Part shown: piece by piece, positions 34,741 to 42,791 of the stretch
Layout of the letters: each line of letters starts with the position of its first letter
Numbering within the stretch: the first letter of the stretch is position 1
Assembly (NCBI RefSeq): GCF_011044495.1
Contig: NZ_CP049143.1
Span: forward strand, 2,356,001-2,420,000
Direction of reading: 5' to 3'
Source: Roseimicrobium sp. ORNL1
Lineage (GTDB): Bacteria > Verrucomicrobiota > Verrucomicrobiia > Verrucomicrobiales > Verrucomicrobiaceae
Length of the DNA stretch: 64,000 nt
Position numbers and translations under genes: made by a program
Notes under the pieces: model-generated
The model's database searches: none
What the model was told of the DNA's origin: nothing
What the model saw: only the letters and a program-made list of their open reading frames with translations

Positions 34741-35145
34741 ATGAACCAATTCTTTAAAGCAGTCCTGATCGCTTTCTTTTGCGCTTTCTTCCCGCAACAA
34801 GCGCCTGCTGCACCAGAGGTCACTCCGCTGGAGGTCACCAAGATGAAGCCGGAGAGTCCGGCCAAGCTGCCCCTTGGTGAGAAATTCACCGTCAGTATCC
34901 GATACCACAATCCCGGGCCCAATCCGGTGCAAGTCTTTGCGCGTCCCTACACCAAGGGGGCGAGTACGCGGGGCTATGGTGCGCACCCCTGCGAGCCGCG
35001 AGGCAAGGGTCGAGGAAAGGTTGAGGGATGGTTTGTCTTTGATGCCAAGGCCAAGGTCGACGAGATCGTGATTACCATGGTAGATTCCAAGACCAAACAG
35101 GTGTCTGCCACACTCAAGGTGCCAGTTGACCTGACGTGGGAATGA
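34741..35145 (+). CDS. Secreted protein of unknown function, 134 residues
   Basis: A signal peptide (FKAVLIAFFCAFFPQQAPAA) is followed by an immunoglobulin-like beta domain. Strands are LEVTKMKPESPAKLPLGEKF, VSIRYHNPGPNPVQVFARPY, GWFVFDAKAKVDEIVITMVD and VSATLKVPVDL. The layout (property, PNP turn, paired strands) resembles small secreted beta-sandwich proteins. No enzymatic motif is seen. Confidence 0.6.
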   Translation: MNQFFKAVLIAFFCAFFPQQAPAAPEVTPLEVTKMKPESPAKLPLGEKFTVSIRYHNPGPNPVQVFARPYTKGASTRGYGAHPCEPRGKGRGKVEGWFVFDAKAKVDEIVITMVDSKTKQVSATLKVPVDLTWE

Positions 35146-35349
35146 TTGTGGACATCTGATCTGATCTCTTGCGAGGGGATGCAGGCAGGCCGCTGAAATG
35201 GCGCTCGGATATTGGCATTTGAAGGCAAATTCAAGTTTACCGGGCGAGTGCTTCAGTATTGCCGTGCCTAAGCCGAATCGCTAGGCTCCGCTATGGATCA
35301 GCCTGATTGCGGGCTGGTCGTGCTTCGTCTGGCATCCCCCCAAGCGCCC

Positions 35350-35817
35350 ATGAGCATTTTACAATTTTTGAAAAAGCGTTTTTCGCCGCTGCGGATCTCG
35401 GATCCGGACTTCGGCAGCTTGCTGTACATGCGCATCCCGAATGCGCCGGAGCGGTCGTATTGGGAGTGTGAATGGAACTTTCCCCGGACAGGCACGAATA
35501 TCTCCATCAGCCTGCCGGGAGATGAGAGCGGGCCGTGGGAAGAGTCGCGGCAGTTCTACTTTGAGGCGGTGGAGCGCTTTGACCAAATCCTTGCCGCCGT
35601 GCGGCCGAAGCTGGATGAGGTATTCATGGAATGGCTGCAGCGTGAAGTGCCGGACTACATGTTCTCCGAGTTGAGGTTGGCGGGCTTTGACCTGCAGGAA
35701 TCCAGGGCCCAGCCGGTGAAATGGGACATCACCTTTGAGACGACGGGGAAGAAATGGCTGGGCATCAGCATTCCCTTCGAAGGAGAATCTCCGGGGGATG
35801 CGACGGTGGATACGTAA
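35350..35817 (+). CDS. Orphan soluble protein, immunity-protein-like
   Basis: A 155-residue protein. MSILQFLKKRFSPLRISDPD, then FGSLLYM...WECEWNFP, recalls the N-terminal layout of many small proteins of toxin-immunity loci (a short amphipathic FLKKxF peptide, DPxFG, then a W-rich strand). The rest is acidic and helical (SRQFYFEAVERFDQILAAVR). This is a resemblance of pattern only. The start at 35350 is preferred over 35293 because it precedes that pattern. Confidence 0.5.
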   Translation: MSILQFLKKRFSPLRISDPDFGSLLYMRIPNAPERSYWECEWNFPRTGTNISISLPGDESGPWEESRQFYFEAVERFDQILAAVRPKLDEVFMEWLQREVPDYMFSELRLAGFDLQESRAQPVKWDITFETTGKKWLGISIPFEGESPGDATVDT

Positions 35818-35835
35818 ACGCAGAAGAGGCATCGC

Positions 35836-36090
35836 ATGTCCTGGAGCTCAGATGAGCCACGCTGGCACGGAGGGAATATACCCAAGGTTCCTCCAAAGAA
35901 TTTCGTGATCAACGGAACCGAGTTTGATCGCGTTCCGTACGGCGAAGGGGAGGACGATTTGGATTTTCCCACGTGTGATGACTGTGGAGTTCGCAGAGGA
36001 AAGTTGCATCTCCTCGGCTGCGATCTGGAGCCATGTCCGCGCTGTGCTGGACAGGCGATCACGTGCGATTGTTTCTACGAGGACGACTGA
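35836..36090 (+). CDS. Small cysteine-rich protein, possible zinc ribbon, 84 residues
   Basis: MSWSSDEPRWHGGNIPKVPP, then an acidic middle and TCDDCGVRRGKLHLLGCDLE followed by CPRCAGQAITCDC. Five or more cysteines occur in CxxC pairs (CDDC, CPRC, CDC) plus a lone C, fitting a small zinc-binding knuckle. It is 18 bases after the preceding orphan, so co-transcription is likely. Function unknown. Confidence 0.6.
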   Translation: MSWSSDEPRWHGGNIPKVPPKNFVINGTEFDRVPYGEGEDDLDFPTCDDCGVRRGKLHLLGCDLEPCPRCAGQAITCDCFYEDD

Positions 36091-36169
36091 CCAGCATCGA
36101 GGCGGGTGGGCGTTTTTGTGTCACGCTTCTGTGCTTGCGTGGGGATGGGGGAGCCTCCACACTCCGCGC

Positions 36170-36562
36170 ATGAGCGCGCCTGATTCCCTCTCCGAGTACC
36201 TCGTCATTTCCCGCGGTCAGTGGGACAAGGACCTTTCGCCGGAGCGCATCCAAACGGCCATCGACGAGTTTTACTCCTGGATCGAGGTGTTGATTGCCCA
36301 AGGGAAGATGAAAGCAGGGCAGCGCCTCTCCGACCAGGGCTCCACGGTTTCGAAGAGCGGCATTGTCACGGATGGACCCTTCGGTGAGACGAAGGAGGTG
36401 GTGGGTGGCTTCTGGTTCTTCCTGGCGCACAGCCTGGAGGAAGCGTCCGCGCTGGCGGCGAAGAATCCCTGCCTGCAGTGCGGCCTTTTTTATGAAGTCC
36501 GTCCGGTGGAGAACGCGCGGGCCAATGCGTTTGTGAAGATGACGGAGACGCCGCAGGGGTAG
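36170..36562 (+). CDS. YciI-like (DGPF domain) protein
   Basis: A 130-residue protein with SEYLVISRGQWDKDLSPERI, GKMKAGQRLSD, GIVTDGPFGETKEVVGGFWF and the AHSLEEASALAAKNPCL tail. The DGPF...E.KE...G..(I/F)...S.EEA...A...P pattern is that of the YCII/DGPF family. Members form ferredoxin-like dimers and are often found beside ECF sigma factors. Here the ECF sigma gene is the next gene, convergent at 36607-37191. The role is unknown. Confidence 0.8.
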   Translation: MSAPDSLSEYLVISRGQWDKDLSPERIQTAIDEFYSWIEVLIAQGKMKAGQRLSDQGSTVSKSGIVTDGPFGETKEVVGGFWFFLAHSLEEASALAAKNPCLQCGLFYEVRPVENARANAFVKMTETPQG

Positions 36563-36606
36563 ACGTCGGCTCTCTGACCACGTCTGACGACACAACACAA
36601 ATCCCC

Positions 36607-37191
36607 TCACGCCGAAGTCGCTGAAGCGCTCAGGTGTTGCAGCTTCTCCTTCAGCAGCTGGCGCGCGCGATACAGCCGGGTTTCCACGGCCTTCGCAGAG
36701 CAGCCGAGGCTGCCGGCAATCTCATGGTAGCCGAGGTCGTGGTAGGTGAAGAGCACCAGTGCCTCGCGCAAGTCCGGTGGCAGGGCCTGGATGGCGCGCT
36801 GCACCGCGCGCGAGGTCTCGCTTTGGGCGAGGGCTTCATCGGGCGTGCAGTCGTTGCTTTTGGGCTCTCGATCCAATTCCTCCAGCACCTGGATGGAGTC
36901 GGAGGGATGGCGTGAGAGCCAGCGATGATGGTTGCGCGCCAGGTTCGCCGCGATGCTGAAGATGAAACTGGGGAAGGGTGCGGTGGCTTTATAGCGCGTG
37001 CGGCTCTGGTACACTCGCACAAAGGTCTCCTGTGCGAGATCCATGGAGGCGGCGTGGTTGCCCGTCATGCGAAACAAGAAGGCGGCGATGCGATCCTTCC
37101 ATCGGTGCATGATTTCACTCAGGGCGAGATCCTCGCCCTGCGCGAGGCGCTGCATGGCCTCGGCATCCGCATCGGTCGCCGTCGTGTGCAT
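36607..37191 (-). CDS. ECF-type RNA polymerase sigma-70 factor
   Basis: A 194-residue protein. Region 2 is RIAAFLFRMTGNHAASMDLA plus QETFVRVYQSRTRY. Region 4 is LPPDLREALVLFTYHDLGYH followed by EIAGSLGCSAKAVETRLYRA, a helix-turn-helix. Regions 1 and 3 are absent, as in the ECF class. It directs transcription of a stress regulon, probably regulated by the two membrane or periplasmic genes just upstream. It is the last gene of the minus-strand cluster, 6 bases after the CpxP-like gene, an unusual order because ECF sigma genes usually come first. Confidence 0.88.
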   Translation of the reverse strand: MHTTATDADAEAMQRLAQGEDLALSEIMHRWKDRIAAFLFRMTGNHAASMDLAQETFVRVYQSRTRYKATAPFPSFIFSIAANLARNHHRWLSRHPSDSIQVLEELDREPKSNDCTPDEALAQSETSRAVQRAIQALPPDLREALVLFTYHDLGYHEIAGSLGCSAKAVETRLYRARQLLKEKLQHLSASATSA

Positions 37192-37197
37192 GCTGCG

Positions 37198-37683
37198 CTA
37201 GTGGGTGACCTCCGAGACGTGCTGGTGGGTGGTGAGGAGATGTGGCAGAACCTTTGCCATATACGCGCGCCCTGCCTCCGGCTTCATCACACCGGCCGTC
37301 TCCGTGAGATGGCGCAGGGTATTGCGCTGGCATTCGGCGCGGAGGATTTCATAATCGCGCAATGCGGCCTCCACCTCGGGCGTGATGCGGGAGCCGCCCT
37401 CCAGCAGGGCCGCAGAGACACGCGTCCCTGCCTTCTGGATGCGCTCGCACATGGCATCGCACTGGGGGAGATAGGCGTCATGCAGGGCGCATACCCTCTG
37501 GTACTCGGCATCATCCAGGTGGAACTCTTTTTTTATCCACGCGAGGGAGGTGGCGGTGTCCGGTGCAGCCATGGTCGCACAGCTCGAGCAGGGGCCGGCG
37601 GATTTGCCGGACAGCACTCGTGCCGTGAAGCCCGCGCCTGCGAGCAGGACGGCGATGATGAAAATGAGCCAGCCGGTTTTCAT
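37198..37683 (-). CDS. Periplasmic heavy-metal-sensor-like (CnrX/CpxP-type) protein
   Basis: A 161-residue protein. An N-terminal membrane anchor (LIFIIAVLLAGAGFTARVL) and a GPCSSCATM motif are followed by a helical hairpin (EFHLDDAEYQRVCALHDAYL, PQCDAMCERIQKAGTRVSAA, EILRAECQRNTLRHLTETAG). This layout fits CpxP/CnrX-like periplasmic sensors, which signal metal or envelope stress to an anti-sigma factor. The six Cys and several His could bind metal. Its start overlaps the stop of the upstream gene by 4 bases, so they are translationally coupled. Confidence 0.7.
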   Translation of the reverse strand: MKTGWLIFIIAVLLAGAGFTARVLSGKSAGPCSSCATMAAPDTATSLAWIKKEFHLDDAEYQRVCALHDAYLPQCDAMCERIQKAGTRVSAALLEGGSRITPEVEAALRDYEILRAECQRNTLRHLTETAGVMKPEAGRAYMAKVLPHLLTTHQHVSEVTH

Positions 37684-38021
37684 GGGGCGCGATGGCGGGC
37701 GAGGGGATCAATGGATTGGGCGTAGGCCGCGGCTCGGGAGTCGACATCCGGTCTCTGGATGATGCCACCGGCCAGCAGTCCTGCGGTGAGTGCCAGGGCG
37801 CACGTGGCGGCTGCGGGAATGGGCCGCGCGAGCCAGAGGAAGAAAGCGGTGAGCCACTCTGGGCTCGAGGCCGGGGCAGGCTTCTTTTCTTCGATGCGAG
37901 TCCACACGCTGCGCTCGAAGGCAGTGGGCAGGTCCACCGTCGCCTTCCATGTTTGCAGCAGGTCGTTGAGCTTTTCGTCCTTCATGGGGGTGGTGTCAGA
38001 GTCCTGTCCCGGCTTGGTCAT
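37680..38021 (-). CDS. Short membrane protein, candidate anti-sigma factor
   Basis: A 113-residue protein. The soluble N-terminus (MKDEKLNDLLQTWKATVDLP, TAFERSVWTRIEEKKP) is followed by one membrane segment (IPAAATCALALTAGLLAGGI) and a short periplasmic tail. This is the size and topology of a minimal anti-sigma factor of ECF operons, though no zinc-binding HxxxCxxC motif is seen. ATGs at 38021 and 37985 are both possible. It precedes the CpxP-like and sigma genes, and the three form one cluster. Confidence 0.6.
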   Translation of the reverse strand: MTKPGQDSDTTPMKDEKLNDLLQTWKATVDLPTAFERSVWTRIEEKKPAPASSPEWLTAFFLWLARPIPAAATCALALTAGLLAGGIIQRPDVDSRAAAYAQSIDPLARHRAP

Positions 38022-38084
38022 AGGGATATGAATAAGATAGTGGGTACAGGACGGTTCGGGAAGGAGTTCATGGTCTCATTGCAG

Positions 38085-38110
38085 ACCCGCCTGCGTGGTG
38101 CAGGCGGGGT
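38085..38110. other. Strong hairpin upstream of the sigma factor operon
   Basis: ACCCGCCTGC is followed by loop GTGGT and GCAGGCGGGG, a nine-base-pair GC stem. It lies between the small Cys/His-rich gene and the sigma operon on the minus strand. There is no T-run on either side, so it may be an mRNA processing or attenuation structure or a Rho-type end rather than a standard terminator. Confidence 0.6.
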
Positions 38111-38152
38111 GTTCTTGGTGAACGGGGCGCAAAGCTCCCGCTTGGGCGTGCT

Positions 38153-38458
38153 CTAGTGCTTGTGCCCCTTGTTCATGGAGCAGCAGGCGGCATCACTGCA
38201 CTCCGCCGATTTCATCTTCTTGGACTTGAAGACGGCGATGCCCGTGGTGCCATCTGACTTCATCACGACTCCACCCTTGCCAGAGGGAGATGCCACATAG
38301 TGGGTGGGACCGCTATCGACCGTGGCAACGCGCGTGGCACGCTGCGACTCGGCGATCTGCCTGCGGAGATCCAGTGTCTGGAGGTCCGGGCCCGCCATGG
38401 CGGTGACAGTCACTCCGAGAGTGAGCGCGGCGAGGAAAAGAGGAAGTTTGGCTTTCAT
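38153..38458 (-). CDS. Small secreted protein with Cys/His-rich end, possible metal binder
   Basis: A 101-residue protein. A signal peptide (PLFLAALTLGVTVTAMAG), a polar middle (DLRRQIAESQRATRVATVDS) and a C-terminus KKMKSAECSDAACCSMNKGH followed by KH. Three Cys, Met and His residues at the end suggest a soft-metal binding tail. It is upstream of the sigma/CpxP-like operon on the same strand and may be a target or part of the same response. Function inferred only. Confidence 0.65.
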   Translation of the reverse strand: MKAKLPLFLAALTLGVTVTAMAGPDLQTLDLRRQIAESQRATRVATVDSGPTHYVASPSGKGGVVMKSDGTTGIAVFKSKKMKSAECSDAACCSMNKGHKH

Positions 38459-38578
38459 GTCAGTATTGGGTTCAGTGTTTGTTTCTTTCGTTTGAGCTCA
38501 GCTATTGAGAGCCTTCATGAAGGAGAACACCGCCCCCGCTTCAAACCCTTGAGAATTTCTTCGCCGGCGGAGGGCGGT

Positions 38579-38690
38579 GGGAATGGCCGCAAAAGAACGC
38601 AAGAAACGCAGAGAGAGAAGCAAACGCCGCGTGAACAGGAAGTCGTGTCTTCTGACCGGACAGTGATTGAGCGGAGTTGCCTACCCGCCA
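38579..38690. repeat. Two short interspersed repeats in tandem
   Basis: 38579-38615 is a GCAAAAGAACGC-family fragment. 38634-38690 carries ACAGGAAGTCGTGTCTTCTG, then ACCGGACAG and CCTACCCGCC, which recurs at 54622-54677. They fill the gap between the Cys/His-rich gene and the next gene. Confidence 0.65.
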
Positions 38691-38721
38691 GATGTTGGTG
38701 GCGTCAAAAGCCACGTTGCAC

Positions 38722-39234
38722 TCATGATCTCCAGGTGCAGCGCCGGTAGAGTTCGTTTCCTTCCTTGTCGAGATAGGCAAAGCCACCGTACATGGCCAGG
38801 GCATCGGTCCCTTCCTTCCAGTCTATCTTGCTGATTTGGTCAAAGGTGTAGAAAGTGCGCGCCACCAAGAGGGACGCCTTCCCTTTTTCAAAGAGATCGC
38901 AGCACACATAGCAGGTGCGATTCCAGTGGTCGTTCTGAAGCGTGCAGTCTCTCCCGATGCTGATGTAGTGTCGTACCAGGCCGAGGAGGGCGGCGATCTC
39001 CAGTTCGTTGGGATGTCCGTTTCCAGCGATGGGTTTGACGCGTTCCATGGCGGGTAGGAGATCCGTGCCCTCTATTCGAAACAAGACGTCATCCACGTGC
39101 ACGCTGAACCAGACCTCTTTGCGTGGGGGCGCAGGCTTCTTGCCCTTCTTGCAGGGCATGCACAGGCCTTCGGTAAGCGATGCTGTGGTGGGCAGGATCA
39201 TCGCTTCGCATTCCCGGCATTTCACTCGATCCAT
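38722..39234 (-). CDS. Orphan protein with N-terminal zinc knuckle, 170 residues
   Basis: MDRVKCRECEAMILPTTASL, then EGLCMPCKKGKK, gives CxxC...CxxC, a small zinc ribbon. The following alpha/beta part (EVWFSVHVDDVLFRIEGTDL, EIAALLGLVRHYISIGRDCT, FAYLDKEGNELYRRC) is unrecognised. Its zinc-ribbon head and size resemble orphan proteins of immunity-type loci. It is the first gene of a 7.4-kb run of minus-strand orphans. Confidence 0.5.
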   Translation of the reverse strand: MDRVKCRECEAMILPTTASLTEGLCMPCKKGKKPAPPRKEVWFSVHVDDVLFRIEGTDLLPAMERVKPIAGNGHPNELEIAALLGLVRHYISIGRDCTLQNDHWNRTCYVCCDLFEKGKASLLVARTFYTFDQISKIDWKEGTDALAMYGGFAYLDKEGNELYRRCTWRS

Positions 39235-39393
39235 GGCGGACTCTGTTCGTGGCTACAGGTGGACAGACTACTGCATGCTATCGATGTGGGCAGTGGCGTC
39301 AATCGGAGCTGTGTGTCGTGGCCGAAGCGCACCTGCATTTTGCACCTTTCATTTTTCACTTCTCATTTTGCATTGCGTTGAATAGCAGTCGCC

Positions 39394-40068
39394 CTACTTC
39401 CACACCGTCAGCCCCGCATCTGACCGCTCGAAGATGGCGCGTTCATCAATGTAGATGTCCTCATCTTCCTTCATCAGGGCTTCTTCCACAAAAGCGGCCT
39501 GCAGCTGCTCGTTGGTGGGTGCGGTGTTGTCGAACTTCTTTGCGTTCACCTTGCCCACGATCTGATGCGGCACGATGTTCGGCAGGTCCTTGTAGGGCTT
39601 CGCCCTGGGGATGTAGCCGGCGGCGGTGAGGTCGCCTCCTACGAAGAGGGCGGAGTCATTGTAGTGGCCGATGATGAATCCGGAGGCTTTCACGTTCCCT
39701 CCCACGAAGGTGTCCATGCCGCCGCGCAGCCAGTTCCGCACGGTGAGATTCCCCTTGATGATAAGGATGGGCTTCATGCCGAAATCTTCATCCAGTAGAT
39801 CGCCGTCGATGTTGAGGTCGCCTTCCCAGATAATGAAGAGGATTCTGCGGTCCGAGTAGTACGGCTCACTGGCGGAAGTGTGCGAAGTGATCTCCAGCGT
39901 CTCCGTGTAGTGGTCCTTCTTCGCGATGGCCACATTGGCAGAAGCATTCCGCTGTGCCAGACCATCGAGCATGAACTTTCCGTCCTTCGGCATGTTCGGC
40001 ACGGTGTAGTCTGCCTTGGTCAGCTTGCGCAGTTCACACTCTTTGAGGAAGGCTTTGAATCGGATCAT
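39394..40068 (-). CDS. Beta-helical repeat protein of unknown function, 224 residues
   Basis: The centre consists of short strand repeats each ending in G-(D/N)-L or similar: FIIWEGDLNIDGDLLDEDFG, LIIKGNLTVRNWLRGGMDTF, VGGNVKASGFIIGHYNDSAL and FVGGDLTAAG. This is the polymer-forming/bactofilin-like beta-helix pattern. Helical ends flank it. No signal peptide is present, so it is probably cytoplasmic. Similar G-D-L proteins occur among immunity-type genes. Function unknown. Confidence 0.55.
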   Translation of the reverse strand: MIRFKAFLKECELRKLTKADYTVPNMPKDGKFMLDGLAQRNASANVAIAKKDHYTETLEITSHTSASEPYYSDRRILFIIWEGDLNIDGDLLDEDFGMKPILIIKGNLTVRNWLRGGMDTFVGGNVKASGFIIGHYNDSALFVGGDLTAAGYIPRAKPYKDLPNIVPHQIVGKVNAKKFDNTAPTNEQLQAAFVEEALMKEDEDIYIDERAIFERSDAGLTVWK

Positions 40069-40182
40069 GGGAATGTTGCCCGTGTTGGGTTGTCCTTGTG
40101 GATGTGCAATCCACGAGGGGTTGTGACGTCATTCCGCTTGCTCAGGTGCGTCAGGACAAACAGAGAGAAGTTTCTGGAAGCT

Positions 40183-40377
40183 GACGCGCAGCGTCCTTGG
40201 ACTGCGTGCAGCCTGCTGCCGCTTTCTAGAGTCCACAGCCTGCTGTGGCGATGGTGATGCTCGCTCGATAGATGTGTCCAGAAGAGCTTGGCGACTTCGT
40301 CGCGGTGGAGCGTGCAGCAGGCTGCACTGAGGGAAAGCGGCAGCAGGCTGCACGCAGTCCAAGGCCTTCGGCGTCCC
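40183..40377. mobile_element. Inverted-repeat element, CAGCCTGCTGCCGCTTTC arms, copy 1
   Basis: About 195 bp. Arms at 40195-40226 and 40333-40364 are perfect complements of about 32 bp (CCTTGGACTGCGTGCAGCCT then GCTGCCGCTTTC). Inner hairpins are CCACAGCCTGCTGTGG, CGCGACGAAGTCGC-type and GTGCAGCAGGCTGCAC. An inverted copy of the whole unit lies at 58762-58957. It has no coding capacity and fills a 321-base gap. Confidence 0.85.
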
Positions 40378-40389
40378 CTGCCATCCCAA

Positions 40390-40812
40390 TCAAGGTAGGC
40401 ACAGGTGGTCAAAGCGGTCCGCATCCGGGCCCAGCAGACCGTCGGTGATGTGCGCCTCAAGCTCCGCCAGGAATCCTTCGGTGTCGAAGTCTGGCAGCGC
40501 ATACTTCCGCAAGACTTTGGGAACCTCAGAGAGCACCTCCCTCGCGATGATGGCGCGACGTTGCGCATGGGGCACGCGGATGAATTCTGGCAGGTGCAGC
40601 ATCACATCGATGCCCAGTGTCTTGTCCGCCTTCGTGAAACGCACGCGTTGCTTGTGGCCCAGCTCGGGGTTGCGGCAATTCAGAATGATGCGCAAGCCTG
40701 CCAGTCCCGGACCATAATCTAGGCTCTCGAAATGGTGCTGCGTATCGAGCACCCGCGTCGCGTGATCGAGCTTGGCTTCCCAATTGAAGTCGGAGGAGAG
40801 GAAGACGTCCAT
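40390..40812 (-). CDS. Orphan soluble protein, immunity-protein-like, 140 residues
   Basis: MDVFLSSDFNWEAKLDHATR, then a strand-rich part (GLRIILNCRNPELGHKQRVR, FTKADKTLGIDVMLHLPEFI) and a helical part (RRAIIAREVLSEVPKVLRKY). The topology and length resemble the Imm44-type immunity family, but the match is not firm. There is no signal peptide. It is the first of a run of minus-strand genes with short gaps. The next gene starts 37 bases away on the same strand. Confidence 0.5.
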   Translation of the reverse strand: MDVFLSSDFNWEAKLDHATRVLDTQHHFESLDYGPGLAGLRIILNCRNPELGHKQRVRFTKADKTLGIDVMLHLPEFIRVPHAQRRAIIAREVLSEVPKVLRKYALPDFDTEGFLAELEAHITDGLLGPDADRFDHLCLP

Positions 40813-40849
40813 GCGGAACGGCGGTGGTGGTGGCTACTCGAGGGTCTCA

Positions 40850-41236
40850 CTACCTTGCGTCCAATCGGTCGATGGTGAAACTCACAAATTCACCGATGAC
40901 GCGGGAGTCCCTGAAATCGAAGACATCTTCCACCTGGAGGAGACCACAATCCACAACGGCCGGATTGATGGAAAGGATTTCGCCGTAGGCGCGATATCGC
41001 CAGCCATCCAGATGCTCCAGGCACTTCTTCTGTTCTGGATTGGAGGCGAAGAAGAATTCCCAGGATTCCTCCTCGTTGAGCATGCCGACGGAGAGTTCGA
41101 TGTAAAACTCGCTCCCGGCTGGCCGCGCGGGACGGTCGTCTGGGGAAAACACGTCCATCACAATGAACCGTTCCGTGCCGATGGCGATTTCCGCTTCTAG
41201 CCACGGGCCGTCTGTTTTGATGAGAGTGGCTTTCAT
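40850..41236 (-). CDS. Orphan soluble protein, 128 residues
   Basis: MKATLIKTDGPWLEAEIAIG opens a beta-rich N-terminal half (FYIELSVGMLNEEESWEFFF). The second half reads GWRYRAYGEILSINPAVVDC and GEFVSFTIDRLDAR, a beta-barrel-like layout. It follows its upstream neighbour by only 6 bases (41237-41242). No family was recognised. Typical size and context of immunity-type genes. Confidence 0.5.
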   Translation of the reverse strand: MKATLIKTDGPWLEAEIAIGTERFIVMDVFSPDDRPARPAGSEFYIELSVGMLNEEESWEFFFASNPEQKKCLEHLDGWRYRAYGEILSINPAVVDCGLLQVEDVFDFRDSRVIGEFVSFTIDRLDAR

Positions 41237-41242
41237 AAGGTC

Positions 41243-41767
41243 TCACCTTAGCGGTGATAGCAGCGGGAGTGGAGAGGGGGACTGCCATTTATGACACAAG
41301 GCAGTAAACTCATCGAGGAATGCGAGTTGCTCCGTCGTGAGAAGGTCCACGTGTTTGCGTGAGACGCAGGCATGGTACACGGCATCATGGTCACCATTTG
41401 GAAAGCCAGCCAGTCCGTGTTGCAGGAATGCAGGGAGATAGAATCTCCAGCCTTCGGCATCGGAGAACGTGAAGTAGTGCCGGCAGTCCCGCACCGCTTC
41501 CGCAGTGACCTCCATCCAGTGCTGCTCAGGATCACGAGCGGACAGCTCGGCAATGCGTTCGTCTGCCAGGTTCCACTCGTTGTCGAGTCCCGTCGCGACG
41601 TTCAAGGTGATGCGTGGTCTTGGTGGGTTGCCAAATACCTGCGGCAGTCTTGCCGCCAGCACCTGCGCCTCACGATGCGCCTCACGCCACTGGTCATATT
41701 GATCGAGTGCTGCACGGTCATAGCCTCGACTGCGAAGTTCCTCGCGGCTGGGGAAAGGGGGAGTCAT
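41243..41767 (-). CDS. DUF6714-like protein, 174 residues
   Basis: MTPPFPSREELRSRGYDRAA, then a long helix (WREAHREAQVLAARLPQVF). Next comes EVTAEAVRDCRHYFTFSDAE followed by GWRFYLPAFLQHGL, and a tail LLTTEQLAFLDEFTALCH. The (F/Y)FTFxDAEGxRFYLPAFxxxxL core is what I associate with DUF6714-type proteins of unknown function. The ATG at 41767 avoids overlap with the upstream gene. An orphan of the run. Confidence 0.6.
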   Translation of the reverse strand: MTPPFPSREELRSRGYDRAALDQYDQWREAHREAQVLAARLPQVFGNPPRPRITLNVATGLDNEWNLADERIAELSARDPEQHWMEVTAEAVRDCRHYFTFSDAEGWRFYLPAFLQHGLAGFPNGDHDAVYHACVSRKHVDLLTTEQLAFLDEFTALCHKWQSPSPLPLLSPLR

Positions 41768-41811
41768 GCAAGTGGTCACACAGTATCTTGGAGCATCGGA
41801 ACGCAAGGGCA

Positions 41812-42108
41812 CTATTTCCAAAACGCCCACCATCTTGGGTGAATGAGGTTCCAAAGTCGATCGCAGAACTTTTGCACGCCCTGCTGACTCTCCCCAGTGA
41901 ACGCCCAATCAAGAATGCCCTTCCCACCAATGTCGCAGGTTAGTCGTGGCACTGCGCTGTCGAAGTCAGACTCGAGAGACGTCAGCGTCGTTTCGAGATT
42001 GTCGGCAGCCCTCATTCCCAATGACTGGTCATCTCCCTCCATGGAGCGAAGGTAGGCAATGAACTCGCGCAGCGTACTTCGGACCAGTGCTTTTCGCGTT
42101 GATGTCAT
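41812..42108 (-). CDS. Orphan small protein with Trp-rich C-terminus, 98 residues
   Basis: MTSTRKALVRSTLREFIAYL opens a helical protein with GMRAADNLETTLTSLESDFD. It ends HPRWWAFWK. The short aromatic-basic end is mirrored by RKWWKFW at the end of the DUF4259-like protein at 44191-44583. No domain was recognised. It lies between two other minus-strand orphans, with gaps of 44 and 74 bases. Confidence 0.5.
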   Translation of the reverse strand: MTSTRKALVRSTLREFIAYLRSMEGDDQSLGMRAADNLETTLTSLESDFDSAVPRLTCDIGGKGILDWAFTGESQQGVQKFCDRLWNLIHPRWWAFWK

Positions 42109-42182
42109 GTGCCGAGGGGGAGTAGTTGACGCAGCCAGTGCGCTTCATGCGTGGGTGAGCGGTGAATCTTCGTTCTGCATCT

Positions 42183-42716
42183 TCAGCCTTCACCTTTCGG
42201 CGCCAGCACTCGCGCCACCCTCGGCTCCTGTGCATCCATGAACATGCGCGCCCTGCCGAAGAGTCCAATCATGCCGCGCTCGTCAAAGGCATTGGGCTTC
42301 TGGTCTTTGTCGAGCAGCACCTCACCATGGACGAGACCGTCGAGGTGGTTGTCCTGGATGTAGGCGCGATGATTCTCCACCTCCGTCTGCAAGACGAGGG
42401 CGGCGCAGTTCGGCTCGGAGAAGCTCACGAGCCAGTTCCCATCATCCATGAGCTGGGGATTGAAGTCGGGATGAAAATTGAAGACATGCTCCAGCACATC
42501 CATCGCCTCCACTTTCGGATTCTGAGCGTTGGCATGCAGCACCACGCACGTGCCGTGCTGGAAGATCACGACGGTGTTCCCGTGGTCCGTGTAGTAGCCC
42601 GCGCGGTCAGCGACCGAGTTCAGGTCCACCGGGATGTTCGGCTTCCACACCGGTACGGGCGGGAAACCCCGTATCACGCGACGCTTGGGAAACAGGGAGC
42701 GTAGAAAGCCAAACAT
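42183..42716 (-). CDS. Orphan soluble protein, 177 residues
   Basis: MFGFLRSLFPKRRVIRGFPP carries the short aromatic-basic N-terminal peptide seen in many immunity-type proteins. Beta-rich parts follow (TVVIFQHGTCVVLHANAQNP, WLVSFSEPNCAALVLQTEVE). The C-terminus includes ERGMIGLFGRARMFMDAQEP. No known domain. An ATG at 42740 is an alternative start. Function unknown. Confidence 0.5.
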   Translation of the reverse strand: MFGFLRSLFPKRRVIRGFPPVPVWKPNIPVDLNSVADRAGYYTDHGNTVVIFQHGTCVVLHANAQNPKVEAMDVLEHVFNFHPDFNPQLMDDGNWLVSFSEPNCAALVLQTEVENHRAYIQDNHLDGLVHGEVLLDKDQKPNAFDERGMIGLFGRARMFMDAQEPRVARVLAPKGEG

Positions 42717-42791
42717 GAGCAGTGAGAGGTGTGGGTGCACCAGTAACCCAAACTCGGTCAGAATCCAAGACGATGATGGTTCAAGCCTGTG

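Noticed and set aside
39320-39375. T-rich tract ATTTTGCACC/TTTCATTTTTCACTTC as a promoter or attachment site
   Set aside because: It is a simple degenerate repetition of a short motif with no second copy forming a duplication, and no promoter spacing could be defended.
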